A stretch of DNA of 64,000 bases from Streptomyces sp. CB00316 (GCF_001905595.1 NZ_LIXI01000014.1:52760-116759); one strand, 5' to 3'; numbered from the stretch's first letter, positions 51,388 to 61,520 are shown. Translations and numbers: made by a program. The notes: generated from the letters alone by a model not told the origin.

Positions 51388-52275
51388 CGACGGCCGGTGG
51401 CCGGGAGCCGGGCAGCCCCGGACCCCCGGTGTGGGGAACGTACCGAGCGCGGCGACCTCGTAACCGTCCGGGTAGCCCTTGATCTCCGGGTTCTGGCGCG
51501 CGTAGCGCGGCGTGCGCCGGGGCGGCAGGAGGCGGACGGCGCGAGCCCGTAGCCGCAGGGCGCCCCGGGTCAGCCCCCGGGCCACTGGCCCGGGGCGCTC
51601 GTAACGGAATGCCCGCAGCAATGAGTCGTCGAGGAGCGCCAGGCTTGCGCCCCGGACCAGCGGGGCGAGCGGTGCCGGGTACCAGGAGCCCATGAGTGCG
51701 AGGGTCGCGTCGGAGACCCGGCGGGCTCCTTCGTCCCAGCCGAAGTGTTCGTGCTCGTAGGTGTCGAGGGTGCGCTCGAAGTCCTCGTAGGTGTGTGGGA
51801 GGTCCTTGATCCCCATGCGGGCGCCCAGCGTGCGGTAGTAGGCGGCGAAGGCCCGCAGCTCGTGGTCGGAGAGCCGACGCCAGCCGTAGTCGTCCAGCCA
51901 GCGCTTCGGCGTGACGACGAAGGTGCACAGGACGTACCGCATGTCGTCGTTGCTGATGTCGTAGCTGCGGTGCATCTGGTTGATCCGGCGGACGGCCGTG
52001 CGGCCCTCCTCGGTGTCGAATCCGTGCTCCACCACGGTGTCGAGAAGCAGGGCGGTGTCGTCGTACCGCTTCTGCGAACGCTCCGTCAGCTCCGCAGTCT
52101 CGTCGAGGAGCCGACCGATGCTGGGCACGGCATAGGTGCGGTAGAGGGCCAGTTCGAGGGCGCGGGTGATGTCCCAGGGGAACTCGTAGGTGACGGTGAG
52201 GCGGTAGATCTCCAGGAAGTCCCGCTCCGGGTCGAGTCGCTGAATCTCCTTCAGCCGGTCGTACCGCTGAACCAT
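51367..52275 (-). CDS. MpaB-type oxygenase (DUF2236)
   Basis: A 302-residue protein of the latex-oxygenase-like DUF2236 family: DPERDFLEIYRLTVTYEFPWDITRALELALYRTYAVPSIGRLL, then INQMHRSYDISNDDMRYVLCTFVVTPKRWLDDYGWR with histidines that in relatives bind haem b, and YYRTLGARMGIKDLPHTYEDF. The C-terminal helix carries basic residues and a disordered tail. Related proteins include the rubber oxygenase Lcp and fungal MpaB. Substrate unknown. Confidence 0.82.
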   Translation of the reverse strand: MVQRYDRLKEIQRLDPERDFLEIYRLTVTYEFPWDITRALELALYRTYAVPSIGRLLDETAELTERSQKRYDDTALLLDTVVEHGFDTEEGRTAVRRINQMHRSYDISNDDMRYVLCTFVVTPKRWLDDYGWRRLSDHELRAFAAYYRTLGARMGIKDLPHTYEDFERTLDTYEHEHFGWDEGARRVSDATLALMGSWYPAPLAPLVRGASLALLDDSLLRAFRYERPGPVARGLTRGALRLRARAVRLLPPRRTPRYARQNPEIKGYPDGYEVAALGTFPTPGVRGCPAPGHRPSSDVPVE

Positions 52276-52504
52276 GCTCTTCCCCTCGTTCGTCCGGAGC
52301 TCCGATGCTACGCGGATCGCCCCGTACGCCCCGGTGTTTCCCGGCCACGACGACCAGGTCGAGGGGCCCGCGGATCCGGCTCGGCGGTGCCCGCCGGGGC
52401 CTCGACGGCGGGGTTACCGAGTAGTTAAGGTGCGCCGACGGACGACGCGAGGCGGTCCCGGGCGACGGGTGGCCGAGCGGGGGATCAGGGACGAGGAGGA
52501 CACT

Positions 52505-53368
52505 GTGGCCGGTGCGGACGCCGACGACGACGCGCTGCTGGTGCTGACCGCGGTGCTGCTCACTCCAGCCCGGTTCCCGAGCGTGCTGGGCGACGACTAT
52601 GTGGCGGCGTGCGGCGCGCTCGCCCTCGAACCGTACGAGGAGGGCTACGGTCTCGTCCTCGGGCAGGACGGCGACGGGGCCCGCTGGACCGTGGTGGTCG
52701 AGGACGTCTCCCTGGTGGCCGTGGCCATCGCCGCGTGGGACTGCGGCATGGAGTACGACCTCTCCCCCGACGACCGCTCCGTGGTGTGCGCGCTGCCCGG
52801 CTGGCCGCTGGCCCTGGCTGTCGCAGCGCCCGGTGTGCCCGCCCCGCACGACCCGGAGACGGACGGGGTGGGCCCCGCGCCGTTGACTCCCCCGGACACG
52901 GGGTCCTGGGGCCCCGCGCAGCGGCGGCTCGGGGCCGACGAGATCGCGGAGCGGTGGGCGCTGTGGCGGGAGCAGATCGACGATGCGCAGTTCGTCCGGC
53001 CGGGCGGCGAGTCGGCCGGAAGAGCCGAGGACGGTGAGCCGGGAGACGAGGACACCGGCGCCGACGCGGACGCGGAACCCGGTGCCTCTGCGACCGGTCA
53101 GCACCCCGGCGTACGACGGGCCCTGGCGGAGGCCCTCGCCTACACGAAGGCTCCGCCACCACCCGGCCGGATCCGCTCCGGCTTCGCCTCAGCCGACGCA
53201 CGCATCCTGCGGGTCGACGGCCGGGGGTGGTCGATGGTCGCCAGGACCGACGACATAGCGCTGATCCTGCTGGACGAGGTGCCGGGCGAGGTGTTGCCCG
53301 TCGGCCGCGGGCCGGCCCTGCCCGGTCTGCTGAAAGCCCTGGACGCGCTGGCTGCGCATCCGGCGTGA
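52505..53368 (+). CDS. Hypothetical protein
   Basis: A 287-residue acidic protein. GTG 52505 has GAGGAGGA upstream. The first half has alternating strands and helices (ADDDALLVLTAVLLTPARFPSVLGDDYVAACGALALEPYE, WTVVVEDVSLVAVAIAAWDCGMEY); the middle (190-225) is disordered and Asp/Glu-rich; the end reads RGWSMVARTDDIALILLDEV and GRGPALPGLLKALDALAAH. No family recognised. Divergent from the MpaB-type gene across a 229-base gap. Confidence 0.65.
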   Translation: MAGADADDDALLVLTAVLLTPARFPSVLGDDYVAACGALALEPYEEGYGLVLGQDGDGARWTVVVEDVSLVAVAIAAWDCGMEYDLSPDDRSVVCALPGWPLALAVAAPGVPAPHDPETDGVGPAPLTPPDTGSWGPAQRRLGADEIAERWALWREQIDDAQFVRPGGESAGRAEDGEPGDEDTGADADAEPGASATGQHPGVRRALAEALAYTKAPPPPGRIRSGFASADARILRVDGRGWSMVARTDDIALILLDEVPGEVLPVGRGPALPGLLKALDALAAHPA

Positions 53369-53434
53369 CCGTGATGCGGAGCCGAGCCTCCGCTGCTGGT
53401 GGATTCCGAAGTCAGCTGCTGCGGAATCCCGGGC

Positions 53435-53617
53435 TCAGCGGCCGATCTCCTTGCGGTTGATCCTGCGGAGCCTGCGTCGCTGGGACGGGTCCAGCAGCAG
53501 ATAACCCGCGACGGGGACACCGATCACCACGAGCAGGGCCCACCAGAATCCGATCAGGGGCCACAGGACGACCGCGGCCACCACCCCCGCGACAGCGACC
53601 TTCGCACCGTTCGACAT
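53435..53617 (-). CDS. Small membrane protein
   Basis: A 60-residue protein with two closely spaced hydrophobic segments (VAVAGVVAAVVLWPLIGFWWALLVVIGVPVAGYLLL) and a basic C-terminal tail (DPSQRRRLRRINRKEIGR). AAGGAGG lies 8 bases before ATG 53617. Convergent to the hypothetical at 53368. Function unknown. Confidence 0.7.
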   Translation of the reverse strand: MSNGAKVAVAGVVAAVVLWPLIGFWWALLVVIGVPVAGYLLLDPSQRRRLRRINRKEIGR

Positions 53618-53734
53618 GGTCCACGCCTCCTTAGCGGCCGACGCCGCTTCTGTCCTGTCAACGCGTCCGCGCGTCCTTACGTTCCCCCGCACGCCCTCCC
53701 CGTGACCGCCCGTCCCTGTCCCTCGTGACGACCT

Positions 53735-54796
53735 TCATCGCAGCGGCTCGCCTACCTCGCGCATATAGGCCAGCGCCTGCAGGTAGGACTCGACGAGTCC
53801 CGTTTCCGCGTACGGCATGCCGATGCTCCTGCAGTGCTCCTTGACCAGGGGCTGGGCCAGCCGCAGGTGGGGCCGGGGCATGCTCGGGAACAGATGGTGC
53901 TCGATCTGGTAGTTCAGGCCGCCGAGGAACCAGTCGGTGAGGATCGCGCCACGCACATTGCGTGAGGTCAGGACCTGACGCTGCAAGTGGCTCCAGCGGT
54001 CCCCGTCCGGGTCGGGCATCTCCATGCCCTTGTGGTTCGGGGCGAAGGCCATGCCCAGGTGGAGACCGAACAGCGCGTGGTGCAGCAGGGCGAAGACGAG
54101 GGCCTTGCCCGGCGACAGGACGGTCAGCAGCAGGGTCGTGTACAGCGCCAGGTGCGCGGTCATCAGCAGGGCCGACACCGCACGCTCCCGGCCCGGCTGA
54201 CGGCGCAGGAACTGGAACCCGTAGATCTTCAGGGCTATGCCCTCGAGCAGCAGCATCGGGAAGAACAGCCGGGCCTGGTTGCGGGTCAGCCAACGGGCGA
54301 ATCCTTCGCGCTGCGCCGCCTGCTTCTGGGTCCAGACCAGGGCGCCGACGCCGACATCGGGGTCCTTGTCGACGTGGTTGGGGTTGGCGTGGTGGCGTAC
54401 GTGCTTGTCGTTCCACCACGCTTCGTTCATCCCGAGGAGCAGGTTGGCATGGACCAGGCCGATCAGCCTGCTCGTACTGCGGTCACCGGATATCTGGGAA
54501 TGGCCCGCGTCATGGGCGACGAAAGCCGTCCGGGTCCACAGGACCGCCAGCGGAAGGGCGAGGAACAGGCTCCACCAGGTGTCGCCCAGCAGCACGAAGG
54601 CGGTGATCACCCCTCCCAGCGCCATCAGGTTGGCCGCGATGCTGATCGCGTACCGCCCGGTGCGTCGTTCGAGGAGACCCTGCCCTTTCACAGCACGCAG
54701 CAGAGGGGCGAAATCAATGCCGACAACCGGGACGCCGGTTCGTTCCGAACTGCTGGTATCGGCGGAATCCGCAGCGGTGGCTGTTGGCTGGGACAT
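53735..54796 (-). CDS. Membrane fatty acid desaturase
   Basis: A 353-residue acyl desaturase with all three histidine boxes: HDAGH, HVRHHANPNH and QIEHHLFP. Membrane helices fall between the boxes (ISIAANLMALGGVITAFVLL, FLALPLAVLWTRTAFVA, ALYTTLLLTVLSPGKALVFALLHHALFG). The acyl-lipid/acyl-CoA desaturase type introduces double bonds into membrane fatty acids and is common in Streptomyces as a cold-response enzyme. The N-terminal 25 residues are disordered. It is divergent from the SNF2 helicase gene across 257 bases of likely promoter sequence. Confidence 0.92.
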   Translation of the reverse strand: MSQPTATAADSADTSSSERTGVPVVGIDFAPLLRAVKGQGLLERRTGRYAISIAANLMALGGVITAFVLLGDTWWSLFLALPLAVLWTRTAFVAHDAGHSQISGDRSTSRLIGLVHANLLLGMNEAWWNDKHVRHHANPNHVDKDPDVGVGALVWTQKQAAQREGFARWLTRNQARLFFPMLLLEGIALKIYGFQFLRRQPGRERAVSALLMTAHLALYTTLLLTVLSPGKALVFALLHHALFGLHLGMAFAPNHKGMEMPDPDGDRWSHLQRQVLTSRNVRGAILTDWFLGGLNYQIEHHLFPSMPRPHLRLAQPLVKEHCRSIGMPYAETGLVESYLQALAYMREVGEPLR

Positions 54797-55053
54797 GAGG
54801 TCTCCGGTCTCTCAAACATAGGCGCTGACCTCGATAAACGTACGGGCCGGAGGCTCACGGCAGCCATGGCGCCACCACCCCGATCGTCCTGGGGCAGACC
54901 CCCGTACTCCGTGGTGGTGCCAGCCGCACCACCACACGGGAGAGGAAGAAGGGGTGAGGCAGATCACCACCAGGGGCCGCACGTCGCGGCTTCGGATGGA
55001 GTACCCTCGGCGACCCCGACCCACTAGTCAAATTTGAGGAATCTGACATCGCT

Positions 55054-57963
55054 GTGCACCGGCACCCCGCGGCAACGCCTTCCGAGATTTCAGAGCTGTC
55101 CCGCTGCTCCGCGGTCTTCATCCCCGCGGTTCCGTCCCGTACCGGCCTGATCGCCTTCTGGAACCCGGACGGTAGCACCCCTCCCGACGCGCCCGGGATC
55201 CTGTCGGAACTCACCGTGGCCGGAGCCGGCCGGCGGCGCCATACCGTGGCCGGCCTGCACCTTCCCGTACGGGAGGCCCTGCCGGTGCTGACCCGGGCGC
55301 GGGCGGACGGCCAGGCCTCCCCCGCCACCGCCTTCTGGGGCGCCGCCGCGCTGCTCGGCCTGCAGCTCGTCGCCCGCGGCCTCCTGCTGCCCGGGCTGAG
55401 CCCCAGCGACCACGACGCCTGGCGCGTCGGGCCGTTGGGCGCCGGGGACCTGGAGCGGATCCGGGAGCTCGCGGCGTCGATGCCGCCCACCGCCCACGCG
55501 GCCCCGCTGGAGACCGGCGCGACGGCGGACGGGCCGCTGCTGCTGCCCGAACCGGAGCGGCTGCTGCGGGCGTTCCTGGACGCGGTGGCGGACGGGCTGC
55601 CCCGGACCCCCGCCGCCGGATTCGCGGCGGCGGGCCCCGCGTTCGCCGCCCGGGAACCGCAGCACCTGCCCCAAGGGCGGTCCTGGGCCGCCGATGTGGC
55701 GGCCGGTCACGACGCGGGAATACGGCTCTCGTTGCGTATCGAGATCACGGGGGCGGCGTCCCCGGCCACCGAGGCCCCTCTTGATGACGACGCGGCGCCT
55801 TCGTTCCGTGCCGTCCTGCAGATCCACAGTGTCAGCGACCCCTCGATGGTCGCCGACGCGGCCGAGATCTGGGCGGGCGGCACCCGGAGCGCGGCGGCGT
55901 TCGGGCCGCGGGCCCGGATGGACGCCCTCCTCGCCCTGCGCCGTGCCGCCCGCGCCTGGCCGCCCCTGGCGCCGCTGCTGTCCGCCGCCGTACCGGACGC
56001 GGTGGAGCCGGCCGACGAGGAGGTCGCCGAGCTGCTGGGGCCCGCCTCGCGCGCCCTGGCCGCCATCGGCGTGCACGTGCACTGGCCCAAGGAGCTGGCG
56101 AGGAAGCTGACCGCCCGCGCGGTGATCGGCCCGGCCGACGGACAGGACGACAGCGGCGAAGAGGGTGACGTGCGGCGGGGGCGGACCGTCGCGGACACCC
56201 CGTCGTTCCTGTCCGCCGACGCCCTGCTCGCGTTCGACTGGCGGTTCGCGCTGGGCGACCGGCAGCTGAGCCGCGCGGACCTGGACCGGCTCGCGGAGTC
56301 CAGCAGACCGATCGTGCGGCTGCGCGACCAGTGGGTCCTCATCGACCCGGAGGAGGCGCGGCGGGCCCGGGAGACCCAGGACCGCAAGGTCACCCCCATC
56401 GACGCGCTGGGCGCGGCGCTGACCGGCTCCACCGAGGTGGACGGGCGCCGTGTGGAGGTGGCCGCGACGGGCTGGCTGGAGAGGTTGCGCAAGCGGCTGG
56501 CCGATCCGGAGTCGGCGGCTCAGCAGACGGTCGGACAGCCCGAGGCGCTGACCGCGACCCTGCGCGACTACCAGCTGCGCGGACTGAACTGGCTGAACAC
56601 CATGACCTCGCTCGGCCTCGGCGCCTGCCTCGCCGACGACATGGGCCTGGGCAAGACGATCACGCTCATCGCCCTGCATCTGCACCGCCAGGGCGACCGG
56701 GACGCGGCCGGGCCGACGTTGGTGGTCTGTCCGACATCGCTGATGGGCAACTGGCAGCGGGAGATCGAGAAGTTCGCCCCGGGCACCCCCGTACGCCGTT
56801 TCCACGGCGCGTCGCGTTCCCTGGAAGGGCTGGCGGACGGCGAGTTCGTCCTGACGACGTACGGCACGATGCGTCTGGACGCGCCCCGGCTGGCGGCCGC
56901 CCCCTGGGGCATGGTCGTCACCGACGAGGCGCAGCACGTGAAGAACCCGCACTCGGCGACGGCGAAGCAGCTACGGACCGTCGGCGGCCGGGCCCGCGTG
57001 GCCCTCACCGGCACTCCGGTGGAGAACAACCTCTCCGAGCTGTGGGCGATCCTGGACTGGACGACGCCCGGGCTGCTGGGCCGGCTCGGAACTTTCCGTA
57101 CCCGGTACGCCGCCGCCGTCGAGGGCGGCACGGACCCGGCGGCCGCCGAGCGGCTCTCGGCCCTGGTGCGCCCGTTCCTGCTGCGCCGCCGCAAGTGCGA
57201 CCCGGGGATCGCCCCGGAGCTGCCGCCGAAGACGGAGACCGACCGTACGGTCTCGCTGACGGCCGAGCAGGCCGGGCTGTACGAGGCCGTGGTCCGCGAG
57301 ACCCTCGCCGCGATCGCCGGCGCCGACGGCTTCGAGCGGCGGGGGCTCGTGATGAAGCTGCTGACGGCGCTGAAGCAGATCTGTAATCACCCGGCGCAGT
57401 ACCTGAAGGAGGACCGGCCGCGGATCGCGGACCGGTCGGGGAAGCTCGAACTGCTGGACGAACTCCTGGACACGATCCTGGCCGAGCAGGGTTCCGTACT
57501 GGTGTTCACGCAGTACGTACAGATGGCGCGGCTGCTGGAGGAGCACCTGGCCGGGCGGGGGGTGCGTACGCAGTTCCTGCACGGCGGTACGCCGGTGGCG
57601 CGGCGCGAGGAGATGGTGAGCCGTTTCCAGGAGGGCGATGCTCCGGTGTTCCTGCTGTCCCTCAAGGCTGCGGGGACCGGGCTCAACCTCACGCGGGCCG
57701 GTCATGTCGTGCACTTCGACCGCTGGTGGAATCCGGCGGTCGAAGTGCAGGCGACGGACCGGGCGTACCGGATCGGGCAGACGCAGCCCGTCCAGGTGCA
57801 CCGGCTGATCGCCGAAGGCACGATCGAGGACCGGATCGCGGAGATGCTCGCCCGCAAGCAGGGGCTCGCGGACGCGGTGCTCGGCTCGGGGGAGGCCGCG
57901 CTGACCGAACTGACCGATGCGGAACTGGCCGATCTGGTCGAGCTGCGAGGGGGCGCACGATGA
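55054..57963 (+). CDS. SNF2/DEAD-box helicase
   Basis: A 969-residue Swi2/Snf2 ATPase. The N-terminal half (1-480) is a variable domain; the first helicase lobe starts with LRDYQLRGLNWLNTM and has Walker A ADDMGLGKTITLIAL, LVVCPTSLMGNWQREIEKF and the DEAQ box VVTDEAQHVKN; lobe 2 has LTALKQICNHPAQ, VFTQYVQMARLLEEHLA, FLLSLKAAGTGLNL and DRAYRIGQTQPV. This is the bacterial SNF2 group often paired with a SWIM zinc-finger protein, which follows with an ATGA overlap here. Its DNA role is not defined. Confidence 0.93.
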   Translation: MHRHPAATPSEISELSRCSAVFIPAVPSRTGLIAFWNPDGSTPPDAPGILSELTVAGAGRRRHTVAGLHLPVREALPVLTRARADGQASPATAFWGAAALLGLQLVARGLLLPGLSPSDHDAWRVGPLGAGDLERIRELAASMPPTAHAAPLETGATADGPLLLPEPERLLRAFLDAVADGLPRTPAAGFAAAGPAFAAREPQHLPQGRSWAADVAAGHDAGIRLSLRIEITGAASPATEAPLDDDAAPSFRAVLQIHSVSDPSMVADAAEIWAGGTRSAAAFGPRARMDALLALRRAARAWPPLAPLLSAAVPDAVEPADEEVAELLGPASRALAAIGVHVHWPKELARKLTARAVIGPADGQDDSGEEGDVRRGRTVADTPSFLSADALLAFDWRFALGDRQLSRADLDRLAESSRPIVRLRDQWVLIDPEEARRARETQDRKVTPIDALGAALTGSTEVDGRRVEVAATGWLERLRKRLADPESAAQQTVGQPEALTATLRDYQLRGLNWLNTMTSLGLGACLADDMGLGKTITLIALHLHRQGDRDAAGPTLVVCPTSLMGNWQREIEKFAPGTPVRRFHGASRSLEGLADGEFVLTTYGTMRLDAPRLAAAPWGMVVTDEAQHVKNPHSATAKQLRTVGGRARVALTGTPVENNLSELWAILDWTTPGLLGRLGTFRTRYAAAVEGGTDPAAAERLSALVRPFLLRRRKCDPGIAPELPPKTETDRTVSLTAEQAGLYEAVVRETLAAIAGADGFERRGLVMKLLTALKQICNHPAQYLKEDRPRIADRSGKLELLDELLDTILAEQGSVLVFTQYVQMARLLEEHLAGRGVRTQFLHGGTPVARREEMVSRFQEGDAPVFLLSLKAAGTGLNLTRAGHVVHFDRWWNPAVEVQATDRAYRIGQTQPVQVHRLIAEGTIEDRIAEMLARKQGLADAVLGSGEAALTELTDAELADLVELRGGAR

Positions 57964-59274
57964 GCGAGGACGACGAGCACGGCACGGGCACGGTGGATTC
58001 CGGCAGCGGAGCGGAGCGTACGTTCGCGCCGCTGCCTCCCCCGCCGGGCAGGGGTTTCGCCACCTCCTGGTGGGGCCGCGCATGGCTCCAGGCCCTGGAG
58101 GACACCGCCCTGGACGGTCAGCAGCTCAAGAAGGGGCGCCGGCTGGCCAGGGAGGGCGGCGTGGGGGCGGTCTCCGTACGCCCCGGCCGGATCACGGCAG
58201 TCGTGCGGGACCGGGACGGCACGGGCCACCGGAGCGATGTGCTGCTCCAGGAGCTGAACGACCAGGCGTGGGACCGCTTCCTGGACATGGCGGTGGACCG
58301 GGCCGGGCACATCGCCGCGCTGCTGGACCGGGAGATGCCGCCGCATCTGGTGGAGGACGCGGCGGGTGCCGGGGTGGATCTGCTGCCGGGCATCGGTGAC
58401 CTGGACGGAGTGCACCTGCGGCACCTGGGACCACTGCCCCCACTCGGGCGCCCTGTGCTACCAGGTGGCGCGGCTGCTGGACGAGGACCCGTTCGTCCTC
58501 CTGCTGCTGCGGGGGCGCGGGGAGCGGCGGCTGCTGGACGAGCTCCAGGTCCGCAGCACCGCCCGAGCGGTGCGGGGTGCGGAGGGCGATGCGCCGGGGG
58601 AGGCGTACGGCGTCCCGGCCGACGAGGCGTTCGCCGCGGGCTCCATCCTGCCGCCGCTCCCCGTGCCGCCGCCCGTGCCCGAGGAGCCGGGGCTGCCGCC
58701 GTCGCTGGATACGGAGGCGGGCCCGCCGTCCGGCATCGACCCGGCGGCGCTGGAGGTCCTGGCCGCCGACAGCGCCGTACGGGCCCACCGGATGCTGCTG
58801 GAGGCGCTGGCTCCGGGGCACGAACGGCAGCCCATGGCGGCGGAGCTGACGCCGGAGCAGGACGCGGTACGGATGGCCGCCGACGCCCGCCCCGAGCCGT
58901 CGATCGCGAAGCGGCTGGCCGAGGGGAGCGGCCGGCCGCGCGCCGAGCTGGGGGCGGCGGTGAGCGCCTGGCGCTACGGAGGGGCAGCCGCGCTCGCGGT
59001 GCTCGACGAGGAGTGGGCCCCGGACGCGGACGCCCTCGCCCGGGCTCGCGCGCGGCTCGCGGCGGCCTGGGAGGAGGGGGAGCGGCCGCAGTTGCGGGCG
59101 ACGCGGGCCCACTGGACGGTCGCGGGCGCCGATGTACAGCTCCGGTACGACCGCGACGGCCGGTGGTGGCCCTACCGCAAGGAACGCGGCCGCTGGGTGC
59201 CCGCGGGGCCTGCGGACGACGACCCGGCGAGCGCGCTGGCGGGGGCGTCGGCCGGGGGCGTGGGCGAAGGCTGA
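57960..59274 (+). pseudogene. SWIM zinc-finger protein with a frameshift
   Basis: Partner gene of the SNF2 helicase, ATGA-coupled to it. The first frame (57960 to about 58404) reads PPPGRGFATSWWGRAWLQAL, RRLAREGGVGAVSVRPGRIT and DLLPGIGDLDG. From about 58405 the second frame carries on with the SWIM motif ECTCGTWDHCPHSGALCYQ (C-x-C, then C-x-H), DPFVLLLLRGRGERRLLDEL, and ends at 59274. The join falls inside the SWIM motif and needs a 1-base insertion or 2-base deletion to be repaired. As written the gene makes a truncated protein of about 150 normal residues, so it is a pseudogene, a sequencing error or a frameshift site. Confidence 0.75.
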
Positions 59275-59399
59275 GGTCCGCGAGCAGGCATGGGGAACCG
59301 GAGCCTTCTTCCATACGTCATCAGCGGGAGACGGCTTCGGCCTCCTCTTCTCCCTTACGCGTCACCATTACAGCGACCCCGGCCTCCGATAGGAGTGCG

Positions 59400-59981
59400 A
59401 TGCACCGCAGAAGGCTCCTTCAGGGGGCCGCCGTCACCGCGGCGGCGGCGCTCGTTCCGGCGTCGGCACGGGCCGTGACACCTTCGACCGCCGTCGCGGA
59501 CCACCCGGCGGCTCTCTGGGCACCGGCCCACGGGGCGAACTACACCGTCCCCGCTCACCCTTCGGAGCGCCGCGTCGACCGCGTCGTCATCCACGTGGCC
59601 CAGCAGTTGTTCACCCCGACGATCGGAATCTTCCACGATCCGGCCAAGCAGGTCTCCGCCCACTACGTGGTGCGCTCCGGTGACGGTCATGTCGCGCAGT
59701 GCGTACGGGAGAGCGACATCGCCTGGCACGCGGGCGACTGGGACGTCAACGTCCGCAGCATCGGTATCGAGCACGAGGGATGGGTGGACCGGCCGGAGTT
59801 CTTCACCGACGTGATGTACCGGCGCTCGGCCCTGCTCACCGCGACGATCTGCGAGCGGCACGGCATACCCAAGGACCGGGCGCACATCATCGGCCACCAC
59901 GAGGTGCCGGGCAGCGACCACACCGACCCCGGCGTGCTCTGGGATTGGGAGCGCTACCTCCGTCTCGTCAACGGCCCCTGA
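59400..59981 (+). CDS. Secreted N-acetylmuramoyl-L-alanine amidase
   Basis: A 193-residue protein. A twin-arginine-style signal (MHRRRLLQGAAVTAAAALVPASARA) leads into an amidase_2 domain: RVDRVVIHVAQQLFTPTIGIFHDPAKQVSAHYVVRSGDGHVAQCV, DIAWHAGDWDVNVRSIGIEHEGW and the zinc His in IIGHHEVPGSDHTDPG. It cleaves the amide between muramic acid and the peptide stem of peptidoglycan. ATG 59400 has AGGAG upstream. Confidence 0.9.
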   Translation: MHRRRLLQGAAVTAAAALVPASARAVTPSTAVADHPAALWAPAHGANYTVPAHPSERRVDRVVIHVAQQLFTPTIGIFHDPAKQVSAHYVVRSGDGHVAQCVRESDIAWHAGDWDVNVRSIGIEHEGWVDRPEFFTDVMYRRSALLTATICERHGIPKDRAHIIGHHEVPGSDHTDPGVLWDWERYLRLVNGP

Positions 59982-60071
59982 ACCCGCGCCCATCACCCAC
60001 CGCAGCCGGGTTGCCGCAAAGACCGGTGGCGACGACGATGGAGAGGCAGGACGGCCCGGACGGAGGGCGAG

Positions 60072-61325
60072 TTGACGGACCCCTGGGTGGCCCTGGCCGC
60101 TGATACGGACCCCGGTGAGCAGACGGGCGCGCTGCGCCGCGCGCACGAGGTGTTCACCTCGGCAGGACGGCTGGAACGGCCGGTGCGTACGGTGGTCGGC
60201 GAGTCGTGGCTCCGCTCGGCCCGGGCCCATGTCAGCCCGGACGGCGCCCCCGTGGTGGAGTTCGGCGCGGACGAGCTGGGCCCGTACCGTGAGGCGCATC
60301 CGCTGGCCCGGGCGATGCCCGTGATCCGGGAACTCATGGGCGCGTACGCAACGGACGGGGAGCATCTGCTGGCAGTCTGCGACGCCCACGGCAGGCTGCT
60401 GTGGGTCGAGGGCCACGCGGCGGCCCGCCGCCGGGCGGGGGCGATGAACTTCGTGGAGGGCGCCCGCTGGGCGGAGAGCGTGGCCGGGACCAATGCGCCT
60501 GGCACGGCCATCGCGGTCGACCGGCCGGTGCAGGTCTTCGCGGCCGAGCACTTCCTGCGCCCGGTGCAGCAGTGGACGTGCGCGGCGGCCCCGCTCCACG
60601 ACCCGCACACCGGCCGGGTGCTGGGGGCGGTGGACATCACGGGCGGCGACCGGCTGGCGCACCCGCACAGTCTGGCCTTCGTCCAGGCGGTGGCGCGGGC
60701 CGCGGAGTCGCAGCTCGCGCTCCTGGCACCGGCGGCGGACGGCGGTTCGGTGCGGTTGAGCGCGCTGGGCCGGGACGAGGCGCTGCTGGTCGCAGGCGGC
60801 CGCAGGGTCCGGCTCAGCAGGCGGCACAGCGAGATCCTCGTCACCCTGGCCCGCCGCCCGGAGGGGCTGAGCGGGGACGAGCTGCTGATCGAGCTGTACG
60901 AGGACGAGTCGGTGCCCCCCGTGACGCTGCGGGCCGAACTCTCCCGGCTCAGACGGCTGCTGGGCCCGGACCTGCTGCACTCGCGCCCGTACCGGCTCGG
61001 CGTACCGGTGGACGCCGACTTCGACACGGTGGCGCGCAGGCTGGGGTCCGGGGCGGTGGCGGCGGCGCTGGAGGCGTACGCGGGCCCGCTGCTGCCGGGT
61101 TCGCGCGCCCCTGGAGTCGTACGGCTGCGCCACCGCGTCGCGGACGAGCTGCGGGCGGCACTGATCGCCCGGGGTGATCCGGGGCTGCTGGCCGACTGGG
61201 CGTACAGCCCGTGGGGCGAGGACGACCTGGCGGTGTGGCGGGCGCTGGCGGGGGCGGCACCAGCGCGGCGGCGGGCGGCGCTGCTGGCGAGGGTGCGGGG
61301 CCTGGACGCGGAACAGGGCGGCTGA
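60072..61325 (+). CDS. GAF-domain transcriptional regulator
   Basis: A 417-residue protein starting at TTG 60072 with GGAGGG upstream. Residues 60-220 are a GAF-type sensor (LLAVCDAHGRLLWVEGHAAARRRAGAMNFVEGARWAESVAGTNAPGTA), the kind found at the start of AcoR/AdhR-like regulators, but there is no sigma-54 AAA domain. From 240 a winged HTH follows (RVRLSRRHSEILVTLARRPEGLSGDELLIELYEDESVP, LRAELSRLRRLLG). The gene directly precedes an aldehyde dehydrogenase gene in the same direction, so it likely controls it. Confidence 0.85.
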   Translation: MTDPWVALAADTDPGEQTGALRRAHEVFTSAGRLERPVRTVVGESWLRSARAHVSPDGAPVVEFGADELGPYREAHPLARAMPVIRELMGAYATDGEHLLAVCDAHGRLLWVEGHAAARRRAGAMNFVEGARWAESVAGTNAPGTAIAVDRPVQVFAAEHFLRPVQQWTCAAAPLHDPHTGRVLGAVDITGGDRLAHPHSLAFVQAVARAAESQLALLAPAADGGSVRLSALGRDEALLVAGGRRVRLSRRHSEILVTLARRPEGLSGDELLIELYEDESVPPVTLRAELSRLRRLLGPDLLHSRPYRLGVPVDADFDTVARRLGSGAVAAALEAYAGPLLPGSRAPGVVRLRHRVADELRAALIARGDPGLLADWAYSPWGEDDLAVWRALAGAAPARRRAALLARVRGLDAEQGG

Positions 61326-61403
61326 GGCGGGGGACTCGGGCACCGGGCAGGGGCGGCTCAGGGGGCGGGGCGGCGGGGGCGGGCGGCGGACAGGGGCGCC
61401 TCA

Positions 61404-61445
61404 GGCGCGGGCCCGGCGCCAGCCAGGATGGCTCGGGCCCGCGCC
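61404..61445 (+). terminator. 12-bp perfect hairpin terminator
   Basis: GGCGCGGGCCCG (61404-61415) pairs exactly with CGGGCCCGCGCC (61434-61445); the 18-base loop can form a further small stem (AGCC/GGCT). It ends the regulator gene and isolates the aldehyde dehydrogenase. Confidence 0.75.
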
Positions 61446-61507
61446 CGGCCGCACGAGGGCGCCCATACCGGGGCGGCGTACCGCAGGACACCCGTCGGCC
61501 CCGTACC

Positions 61508-61520
61508 GCAACGGCGTTGC
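61508..61520. promoter_or_regulatory. Inverted repeat before the aldehyde dehydrogenase gene
   Basis: GCAAC-GGC-GTTGC, 74 bases before ATG 61594, followed at once by AACG. Position is right for an operator of the upstream GAF regulator. Confidence 0.35.
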
